Origin: Fibrobacterota bacterium | GTDB lineage: Bacteria > Fibrobacterota > Chitinivibrionia > Chitinivibrionales > JANQEN01 | NCBI GenBank assembly: GCA_030619215.1 | Contig: JAUXBV010000035.1 | Span: 1 to 12,775 of the forward strand | Direction: 5' to 3' | DNA: 12,775 nt | Shown here: positions 6,724 through 12,775 of the stretch, piece after piece | How the letters are laid out: every line of letters begins with the position of its first letter | Position numbering within the stretch: position 1 is the first letter of the stretch | Notes under the pieces: model-generated | The model's input: the letters and a program-made list of their open reading frames with translations, nothing else | What the model was told of the DNA's origin: nothing | Database searches by the model: none | Translations under genes and position numbers: made by a program

Positions 6724-7536
6724 ATGCCTTCAACCCAACACACGTCAATACTTAAAACCTATGAGATATATGTTCCCGGGGGAATCCCTTTTGTAGAGAT
6801 TTTATTTAAGGTTATTTTTCTGCTGGTACTCTCCCTGTTTATTGGATTCGGGCTTTACCTTAACAGTATTGAACCACTGCACCAGGAGATATCGGAAAAG
6901 ATTGACAGAATTAAAACCCGGTTTTTGATTCAGGAGAAGAAGAAAGTCGTTGAGGAAAAGCCCAAGAAAAAGAAAATAAAAAAAAAGAAATCTGAAAAAA
7001 AACCTGAAAAGCCCATTGACCTTACTAAAAAGCCATTATTAAAGCAAAAAGTTGACGATATCAAGCCGACAGTTACAACTACCAGAAAAAAGGTAAGAAG
7101 GGTGTACGGTTTGAAAAGGGTCTATTCAAAAGGGATCGGTGCAGGAGGCAGTTTGGCCAATGCTGTTGTGGGTAAGCTTGGCAACACACTGGAAAAGGAA
7201 GTGGACACTGTTACAGCAACAAAAGAGGAGGTTATTAAAGGTGAAGTGGTATCCACCACAACGGTAACCACTGCACCACGTTTCAAGAGGCGTGTTAAGC
7301 CTGAATACACACAGGAGATGCTGGATAATGAAGTTGAGGGCGTTATCAAGGTAAAGGTGCTCGTTGATGTTGATGGAAGAATAAAAAAGGCAATAGCCCT
7401 TAATGACCTGGGATTTGGATCGAAGGAAATCGCTGTTAAGGCATGTTTTAAAATGCTCTTTGAGCCGGCAAAGCGTGGGGATGTGCCGGTTGCCGTGTGG
7501 ATTATTATTCCTATTAAATTCGTTTTACTTGGATAA
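6724..7536 (+). CDS. TonB-like periplasmic energy transducer
   Basis: This protein is anchored in the inner membrane and spans the periplasm to transmit ExbB/ExbD motion to an outer-membrane receptor. Its 270 residues comprise a short cytoplasmic N-terminus, one TM helix (about 24-46), a Lys/Glu/Pro-rich spacer (72-113) and a TonB C-terminal domain (about 183-269). That last domain has the pattern PEY...M.....EG.I.VKVLVDVDGRI ... FEPAKRGDVPVAVW. The spacer is dominated by lysine rather than the Pro-Glu/Pro-Lys repeats of enteric TonB. The TM helix lacks the conserved His of enteric TonB but contains Glu25 and Lys29. The start is fixed by AGAGGA (6712-6717) within the end of the previous gene, whose stop is 2 bases away. 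Its partners should be the three proteins encoded upstream and the receptor encoded next. Confidence 0.88.
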   Translation: MPSTQHTSILKTYEIYVPGGIPFVEILFKVIFLLVLSLFIGFGLYLNSIEPLHQEISEKIDRIKTRFLIQEKKKVVEEKPKKKKIKKKKSEKKPEKPIDLTKKPLLKQKVDDIKPTVTTTRKKVRRVYGLKRVYSKGIGAGGSLANAVVGKLGNTLEKEVDTVTATKEEVIKGEVVSTTTVTTAPRFKRRVKPEYTQEMLDNEVEGVIKVKVLVDVDGRIKKAIALNDLGFGSKEIAVKACFKMLFEPAKRGDVPVAVWIIIPIKFVLLG

Positions 7537-7539
7537 AGG
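7535..7539 (+). promoter_or_regulatory. Ribosome binding site that selects the receptor start at 7547
   Basis: AAAGG lies 7 bases before ATG 7547 and overlaps the tonB-like stop. The next in-frame ATG, at 7553, would sit 13 bases away. The upstream in-frame ATG at 7403 lies inside the tonB-like gene and would put 48 unrelated residues before the signal peptide. Confidence 0.6.
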
Positions 7540-7546
7540 TATTGAA

Positions 7547-10500
7547 ATGGAGATGCTTGTGTTGATACGTAAGATAATTATTCTTATAGCTGGTTTCGGT
7601 GTGCTTAACTTTGGTATCGGTCAGGAGAAGGTCGGTACAATAGCTGAGGAACCTGTTAGTACAGATTCTGTTGCTCCCGTTTTACATGATACACTATCGA
7701 TTAAAAAAGGGAGTGAAAAGCCTTCAACGGATACAATTACAAAGGCAGAAACTCCTGCTGCTAAAGATACCGTAATTGAGTTAGAAGCTGTAGTTACTGA
7801 AACCGTTGCTCCAGTTGATTCTTCTAAGGTAAGCGACAGTGGTGCAACGATAGAATTACCCGGTGATGACGATATCATTATGGTTGACGGGGAGGAGCCA
7901 GTGGTTGAAGGGGACAGCCTGGTAGATACCTTGCCCCCGATTGAAACAATGCCTGAGCTGAAGGAGTTTGTTGAGGCGGAATATCCGGAGGAAATCTATA
8001 AGCGGGGGATTGAAGGCTCCGTTCTGATGGAGCTTATTGTCAGTGACAGTGGTATTGTGGACAGCGTTTCCCTTATTAAAGGTATACACCCGATTCTTGA
8101 CAGCAGCGCCATGAAAGCAGCGAGGCAATTTGTTTTTACACCGGCAATGGCAGGCGGGGAAAATGTAGCGGTACTTATTCGGTACGAGTATCATTTTGAA
8201 TTGAAAGAGATTGTGAAGAAGGTTGAGAAGTATGTCAATTTCAGCGGGGTGCTTATTGAACGGGGAACGAAAAAACCAATAGCAGATGCAATGGTAGTTA
8301 TACATTTTATCGATACGCTCTCGGATACGACCCTTCCCGTACCTTTCAGTGTTTATCTCAATAAACTTGGGACATTTGAGGGCCAGTACCTTGAAGAGAA
8401 CCGGCTTGTTTCCATAACCGATTCGCTGGGACAGTTCAGTTTTTATTCGCTTCCCTTGGGTAACATTGAGATCACTGCACCACTTCCCGGGTACGAGAAG
8501 TTTAAAGAACAGGAATATATTTCAGCTGACGAAGCTTTGGAAGTTAACTATTACATTCGCCGGATTTCCTATTCCGATTATGAGATTGTCGTATATGGCA
8601 AAACGGAAAAGAAAGAGGTAAGCCGCCGCAAGCTGACTATCAATGAAGTAAAAAAAATCCCGGGACTTGGCGGTGATGCAGTAAAGGTAGTTCAGGCGCT
8701 GCCTGGTGTGGCAAGGCCGACAATGGGAAGCGGGCAGGTTATTGTAAGAGGCGCTCCGACATGGGATTCGCAGTTTTATCTGGACGGTATCCCGATCCCC
8801 CAGCTTTATCATTTTGGAGGAATAAAATCCACCTATAATTCGGAAGCGCTGGAATCGGTTGATTTCTATCCGGGCGGATTTGGCACCAGATATGGCAATA
8901 GTATTGCAGGTATTGTTGAAATTACCGGGCGCGCACCAAAAAAGGACCGGTTTCATGGCTATCTTGACGGAAGCTTCCAGGATCTTACTTTTTTAGTTGA
9001 AGGGCCGGTAAACAGTAAGTTGTCTGTTATGGGTGCTGCCCGGAGGAGTATTGCCGGTGATATTCTCAGTTATGTATTTGAGAATTCGGATCTGAACATG
9101 CCGTTTACAATCTCTCCTTTTTACTGGGACTATCAGATGAGGGTGGATTATGATGTAAATAAAGAGCACCATTTATACCTGACCGGATTTGGGTCTAAGG
9201 ATAAAATGGTGCTTATTTACCCCTCGATTCAGGGTGGCAGTGAAGAGGTAGATGAATTTACCGACAGGATGCGGCATATGGTTCAATTCCATATGGGTAT
9301 TTTAGGGCACGACTGGCAGATAACTGATAAATTAAAAAACCGGCTGCGTTTTTCCCTGTTAGGTGGAAAATACCTTACCTCCATTTTCGGTTTTATGAAA
9401 TGGACAGGTGACTATTTCAGGACTACCATAAGAAATGAACTGGCTTTTAACATTTCCGAAAAACTTATTGCTAATTTCGGCATTGACGCGCTCTGGGAAA
9501 CCGATGATATGATTCTCATGATACCGGATGCTTTTGGTGTTATAGCTAAGGATACCATTAACAACTGGAAATTCGGCGATGTGGCCGCGTATGTAAATTT
9601 TGAGTGGAAGCCTTTTGAACAGCTTCAAATCATCCCCGGCCTACGGTATGATTATTTCCGGGAGCTTTTGTATGACGGCTCAGTTGTTCCGGAGTTCTGG
9701 GAGTATAAAGATTTTGACAATTCCCGGGGAATTTCGGGCGACCCGTCTATACGGGTGACAACGCGGTATGATTTCGTAAAAGACCATACTGCCAAATTTG
9801 CCATAGGAAACTACAACCAAACCCCGCAGCCGGGAGGGCAGGTTATCCATGAAAAATGGGGAGAGCCCCAAATGCCCTCAACAAAGGCCCGGCATATTGT
9901 TTTCGGCCATGAGTGGCAGATAACCGATTTGATCCGTTCCGATATTCAGTTCTATTTCAACAAACAGTGGGATATTCCCAGGCAGGCGTCCAGGAAGGAC
10001 CTTGTAACCAACGCGGATAAGAAATGGTATGACGACGGTGAAGGAAAGATGAGGGGGCTGGAGGTCATGCTTCGCCACGACCAGGGAGAACGCTTTTTCG
10101 GCTGGCTTGCGTACACACTTTCCCTGAGCGAGAGATGGAACCCAAATGAGGGAAAGTGGGAGTTGTTCAGGGACGATGAAACTCACCATATACAGGCCCT
10201 GGGCAGTTTCCGGCTCAGGCGCAGCTGGGATATCGGGTTCAGAGCTCGTTACGTGACAGGAAAACCAATCACGCCTGTTATCGGCGCCTACGAAGATGCG
10301 GAGTTTAACCAGTTTATACCGGAATATGGGGATAAAAATTCTAAACGCCTGGATCCGTTTTTTCAGCTTGACCTGCGCGTTGACAAGAAATTTGTATTTG
10401 ATAAGTGGATATTTTCTCTCTATCTTGACATGCAGAACGTCAGCTATTTCGTATATAAGAGCCCGGAGTTTGAAGTGTATAACTATGATTATTCCGATAA

Positions 10501-10555
10501 GCAGACGGCCAGTTATATCTTTTTCCCCGCTTTTGGAATTAAAGCGGAATTTTAG
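7547..10555 (+). CDS. TonB-dependent outer-membrane receptor with an N-terminal TonB C-terminal-like domain
   Basis: This is a predicted outer-membrane active transporter of 1002 residues. Domains in order are: signal peptide (1-25); a Thr/Pro/acidic linker (about 27-130); a TonB C-terminal-like domain (about 136-218, AEYPEEIYKRGIEGSVLMEL to FVFTPAMAGGENVAVLI); a carboxypeptidase-regulatory-like beta domain (about 229-340, with FSGVLIERGTKKPIADAMV); a candidate TonB box, EIVVYG (346-351); a plug (about 355-465, with VKVVQALPGVARP, IVRGAP, FYLDGIPIP and GGFGTRYGNSIAGIVEI); and a beta-barrel to the C-terminal Phe (FGIKAEF). Plug and barrel are typical of the family. The extra TonB-like domain has no membrane anchor of its own, so it should lie in the periplasm. 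It aligns almost without gaps to the C-terminus of the TonB-like protein encoded just upstream. The stop-to-start gap is 10 bases. The substrate is unknown. A large lipoprotein follows 27 bases downstream and may be its surface partner. Confidence 0.93.
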   Translation: MEMLVLIRKIIILIAGFGVLNFGIGQEKVGTIAEEPVSTDSVAPVLHDTLSIKKGSEKPSTDTITKAETPAAKDTVIELEAVVTETVAPVDSSKVSDSGATIELPGDDDIIMVDGEEPVVEGDSLVDTLPPIETMPELKEFVEAEYPEEIYKRGIEGSVLMELIVSDSGIVDSVSLIKGIHPILDSSAMKAARQFVFTPAMAGGENVAVLIRYEYHFELKEIVKKVEKYVNFSGVLIERGTKKPIADAMVVIHFIDTLSDTTLPVPFSVYLNKLGTFEGQYLEENRLVSITDSLGQFSFYSLPLGNIEITAPLPGYEKFKEQEYISADEALEVNYYIRRISYSDYEIVVYGKTEKKEVSRRKLTINEVKKIPGLGGDAVKVVQALPGVARPTMGSGQVIVRGAPTWDSQFYLDGIPIPQLYHFGGIKSTYNSEALESVDFYPGGFGTRYGNSIAGIVEITGRAPKKDRFHGYLDGSFQDLTFLVEGPVNSKLSVMGAARRSIAGDILSYVFENSDLNMPFTISPFYWDYQMRVDYDVNKEHHLYLTGFGSKDKMVLIYPSIQGGSEEVDEFTDRMRHMVQFHMGILGHDWQITDKLKNRLRFSLLGGKYLTSIFGFMKWTGDYFRTTIRNELAFNISEKLIANFGIDALWETDDMILMIPDAFGVIAKDTINNWKFGDVAAYVNFEWKPFEQLQIIPGLRYDYFRELLYDGSVVPEFWEYKDFDNSRGISGDPSIRVTTRYDFVKDHTAKFAIGNYNQTPQPGGQVIHEKWGEPQMPSTKARHIVFGHEWQITDLIRSDIQFYFNKQWDIPRQASRKDLVTNADKKWYDDGEGKMRGLEVMLRHDQGERFFGWLAYTLSLSERWNPNEGKWELFRDDETHHIQALGSFRLRRSWDIGFRARYVTGKPITPVIGAYEDAEFNQFIPEYGDKNSKRLDPFFQLDLRVDKKFVFDKWIFSLYLDMQNVSYFVYKSPEFEVYNYDYSDKQTASYIFFPAFGIKAEF

Positions 10556-10567
10556 CGGGTAAAAATT

Positions 10568-10575
10568 AAAGGAGG
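10568..10575 (+). promoter_or_regulatory. Strong Shine-Dalgarno of the downstream lipoprotein gene
   Basis: AAAGGAGG lies 7 bases before ATG 10583, the best ribosome-binding match in the window. It suggests independent, efficient translation of the lipoprotein from the receptor transcript. Confidence 0.75.
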
Positions 10576-10582
10576 CACTATA

Positions 10583-11863
10583 ATGAATGTTCAAAAACTT
10601 CTGTTACCAGCGGCAGTGTTGTTGTTTTTGTTAAGCTGTGGAGAATTCCCTACCAGCTATAACAGAATAGACCATGACAGAGTCAGGCTGATAGATTTTA
10701 TTTATGAACCGGCTGAAGCAGCTCCGGGAGACAGTGTTATGCTGACTGCAATTTTTGCAGGCAAGGAGTTTGATTCAATTACATGGCAGGCTGCTTTTGA
10801 TATTATTCAGGATCCATACGGTACGGATACCGCTCTGGACATCGGCCCTCTTTCATATATTACAATACAGAGCAATGATTTTTCTCCGAATACCTATACC
10901 GCAACAATAAAATTTAAAATCCCTGACAGCGTTATGTACACAACCAGTTTTATTCAGGATGAAATAGTTGATTCTGTGGTGCAGATGATATCCGGCGATA
11001 TCGGTGATATCGGTATTACCATTACCAGGGAAATGCTTGTCTATATGCTGGAGTATTATTGTGATAACGCACCGGTGTGGGATTCATTGATGAATTTTGA
11101 AGGGCTTATTCAAAGCGGTTATGATACCAGCGAAGCTTTAGCAATAATTCATGAAACAGACAGCACACTTCTGGCTAATGATCCTTTTTATGAACTCTAT
11201 AAAGCAGGAGTAAAAGAAAACCTGCCTGCATTGGTACAACTTTTTTCAATAAAGATCAGAATATTTGCACAACCCCTTGGAGGGTATGAAGTAAGGAGTA
11301 ATTATGTTGTCAGATATAACAGTAAACTGACTGGACTGTCGGGTGTTCCCATTTATGAGAATACCAATCCGCAGGTCGGATTTGTAGGGATTTACAAAGT
11401 TAAGGGGGCGGATCTCGCGTCCTTTGATACGACGATTCATGACCAGGAGTACGAGCTGTTTCAACTCTTCGGACCTGCGGACAGCACTGACTCTATTACA
11501 ACCATAGTGATTGAAAAGGGATACACCTACTTTTTTACCGCGTCAAGCAGCGGCTTGGATTCCGCCATCAGCCTGGATTTTGCATTCCAGCAGAAGCCCG
11601 CCAATGCAACAGAGACACATTTTTTCATGTGGTACTTTCAGCATGATTCCAGTGAGATCGAAGGCGTTGACGCGTATGATTTTTTGAAGATATCCAACGA
11701 TAACAGCCCTACAATAGTTATAACTCCCCCCGAGGATAAGAGAGTAAAATCATTTGTACTGTGGGTTGAAGTGTGGGATTACTTTCTTAATGAGATGACA
11801 CGGCCTATGGCCTCTTCGGTGAAAGAGGTCAGGGGGAAATTTAGTTATTCAGAGGAATTTTAA
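10583..11863 (+). CDS. Large lipoprotein of unknown function, likely partner of the TonB-dependent receptor
   Basis: This is a predicted lipoprotein of 426 residues. A short basic N-terminus and hydrophobic stretch end in LLSC, with lipidation at Cys19 followed by Gly-Glu-Phe. Residues about 33-125 (VRLIDFIYEPAEAAPGDSVMLTAIF and onward) read like an Ig-like or beta-sandwich domain. A helical, acidic middle section (about 145-215) contains a lone CDNAPVWDS stretch. The rest (about 220-426) is again strand-rich. I recognise no catalytic motif and no TPR or SusD-like fold. Its place 27 bases after the receptor stop, with a strong ribosome site, is typical of a surface or periplasmic lipoprotein working with that receptor. 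Such proteins capture or hand over substrate in several TonB systems. That role is inferred from position only. It is probably the last gene of the operon, since an 84-base gap and an unrelated gene follow; I see no clear terminator. Confidence 0.75.
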   Translation: MNVQKLLLPAAVLLFLLSCGEFPTSYNRIDHDRVRLIDFIYEPAEAAPGDSVMLTAIFAGKEFDSITWQAAFDIIQDPYGTDTALDIGPLSYITIQSNDFSPNTYTATIKFKIPDSVMYTTSFIQDEIVDSVVQMISGDIGDIGITITREMLVYMLEYYCDNAPVWDSLMNFEGLIQSGYDTSEALAIIHETDSTLLANDPFYELYKAGVKENLPALVQLFSIKIRIFAQPLGGYEVRSNYVVRYNSKLTGLSGVPIYENTNPQVGFVGIYKVKGADLASFDTTIHDQEYELFQLFGPADSTDSITTIVIEKGYTYFFTASSSGLDSAISLDFAFQQKPANATETHFFMWYFQHDSSEIEGVDAYDFLKISNDNSPTIVITPPEDKRVKSFVLWVEVWDYFLNEMTRPMASSVKEVRGKFSYSEEF

Positions 11864-11947
11864 GAATACTAAAAATAAGAGATGTAATTTAATAAAACCT
11901 TGCTTATAAAAAAGATATTTTCCACACTTATTTAAGGAGCATCATCA

Positions 11948-12703
11948 ATGCCAAAGCACTCTTATTACTTCATGTCAATATTTTTACTGCTCTCCATAAA
12001 TCTTTTAGTAGCAGAAAACGAAATAAACAAATTCCCCAGCCCAAGTAAGCTCGCTTATTTGTTAACACAACCGGTTGAGTCGCAAAATATGGGAAATACA
12101 AAACCTGCTTCAAACTTTCGGAAAAATGAAAATTATATGGCTATGAAAAAAGGTCGCAATATGGCTATTGCAGGTACCATTCTCTTTTTCAGCGGGGTAG
12201 CTATTGAGTGGCCGTTATTATATCCCTGGGCAAGAGAAGTTAACAAGAAAGTTATGGAGACAGACAACCCTGATTCAATAGATACTGAAGAATCGTTATT
12301 ACTTCTCGCTGCGAGTATCCCCATAGGAGCGATGGAGATCGCCGGGCCGCTGATTGCCTGTATTGGAGCGGCAAAATCCACAAATGCACTCAGACTGGCA
12401 GGGCTCACGAAATCCCGTTCTACCCATGTGTGGAAGCCATATATAGTCGGATGGGTATTGGGAGGAGCAGGCACAATTATTGGATTCGCTGGCGGTCTTG
12501 CCGGGGATCAGGGTATTATTGATGTGGGAACAGGTTTTAGTATCGGCCAGGATGTTGCCTGGAGTGTTGCGACTATCTGGGCGTTGATAGAATCGGTAAA
12601 AAATTATAAAACTGCTGCTTCAACTACCGGCAGCAATATCCGCTTTATTCCCTATGGTTCTGTAAATGGCGCCGGAGGTTTTGCGCTGTGTGTTGATTTC
12701 TAG
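11948..12703 (+). CDS. Exported or membrane protein of unknown function
   Basis: I do not recognise this 251-residue protein. Residues 1-22 look like a signal peptide or first membrane segment (FMSIFLLLSINLLVAEN). Further hydrophobic stretches lie at about 72-92 (MAIAGTILFFSGVAIEWPLL), 116-140 (LLLLAASIPIGAMEIAGPLIACIG) and 164-186 (IVGWVLGGAGTIIGFAGGLAG), with a weaker one at about 196-214. They are rich in Gly, Ala and small residues. The C-terminus (IRFIPYGSVNGAGGFALCVDF) ends in an aromatic residue in a strand-like run, as some outer-membrane-associated proteins do, so localisation is ambiguous. The ATG is well supported by AAGGAG (11934-11939) with an 8-base spacer. The 84-base gap upstream contains AT-rich DNA without an obvious promoter or terminator, so co-transcription with the TonB operon cannot be excluded. 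Confidence 0.7.
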   Translation: MPKHSYYFMSIFLLLSINLLVAENEINKFPSPSKLAYLLTQPVESQNMGNTKPASNFRKNENYMAMKKGRNMAIAGTILFFSGVAIEWPLLYPWAREVNKKVMETDNPDSIDTEESLLLLAASIPIGAMEIAGPLIACIGAAKSTNALRLAGLTKSRSTHVWKPYIVGWVLGGAGTIIGFAGGLAGDQGIIDVGTGFSIGQDVAWSVATIWALIESVKNYKTAASTTGSNIRFIPYGSVNGAGGFALCVDF

Positions 12704-12775
12704 AGATAATTTTTTGGTTTGCTTATGGCATCTTATAAACAATCGAGTTTATATTCATCCCCGCGCCTACCGAGG

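Noticed and set aside
5020..7536. ExbB/ExbD genes as a Tol-Pal or flagellar/gliding stator set
   Set aside because: There is no tolA, tolB, pal or motility gene. A tonB-like gene and a TonB-dependent receptor follow directly, favouring TonB energisation. A gliding link remains possible but unsupported.
7403..7546. Upstream extension of the receptor gene to ATG 7403
   Set aside because: It would overlap the tonB-like gene in another frame and place unrelated basic residues before an intact signal peptide. ATG 7547 has a good ribosome site.
8522..8956. A 144-codon minus-strand frame under the receptor plug (and a similar one at 7856-8305)
   Set aside because: Both sit opposite strongly conserved plug, regulatory-like and TonB-like coding sequence, and their translations show no recognisable features.
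9878..10594. A 238-codon open frame on the minus strand under the receptor C-terminus
   Set aside because: It lies wholly opposite a convincing beta-barrel gene, has no signal, domain or plausible ribosome context, and reads like an antisense shadow.
10583..11863. The lipoprotein as a SusD-type glycan-binding partner
   Set aside because: I see no TPR-like helical repeats or SusD signature. Its strands and Ig-like N-terminus differ from that family.

Overview
The window reads as chromosomal DNA from a diderm (Gram-negative-type) bacterium. It encodes a TonB-ExbB-ExbD energy-transduction set, a TonB-dependent outer-membrane receptor, a second predicted beta-barrel protein ending in Phe, and two lipoproteins with lipoboxes. 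All eleven genes I accept lie on the plus strand, and intergenic DNA is short and AT-rich. The mix of a 7TM LytS-type kinase with a LytTR regulator, paired ExbD paralogues, and a receptor with a carboxypeptidase-regulatory-like domain suggests the FCB group or a deltaproteobacterial-like lineage. Fibrobacterota relatives are my best guess. That is inference from gene content, since no rRNA or other phylogenetic marker is present.

Region 1 (170-2658) is a translationally coupled two-component system: a membrane sensor kinase with an extracytoplasmic jelly-roll-like domain, seven membrane segments and a LytS/YehU-type kinase core, followed by a LytTR response regulator. Region 2 (2816-4868) holds two envelope genes that are probably co-transcribed: an exported coiled-coil/beta-barrel protein and a DUF4097-like SGD-repeat lipoprotein. 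They may be targets of the two-component system, but only their position suggests this.

Region 3 (5020-11863) looks like one operon of six genes: exbB-like, exbD-like 1, exbD-like 2, tonB-like, a TonB-dependent receptor and a large lipoprotein. It appears to be a dedicated, self-contained TonB system that powers one receptor. Three things stand out. The receptor carries its own TonB C-terminal-like domain ahead of its plug. The first ExbD paralogue has Asn where ExbD/TolR proteins have their essential membrane Asp, while the second keeps the Asp. The exbB-exbD gap contains an 8-nt-period repeat array that folds back on an inverted copy of itself. The substrate is unknown.

Region 4 (11948-12703) is one exported or membrane protein of unknown function. 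The last 72 bases show nothing I can support. I see no tRNA, rRNA, CRISPR array, transposase or phage gene.
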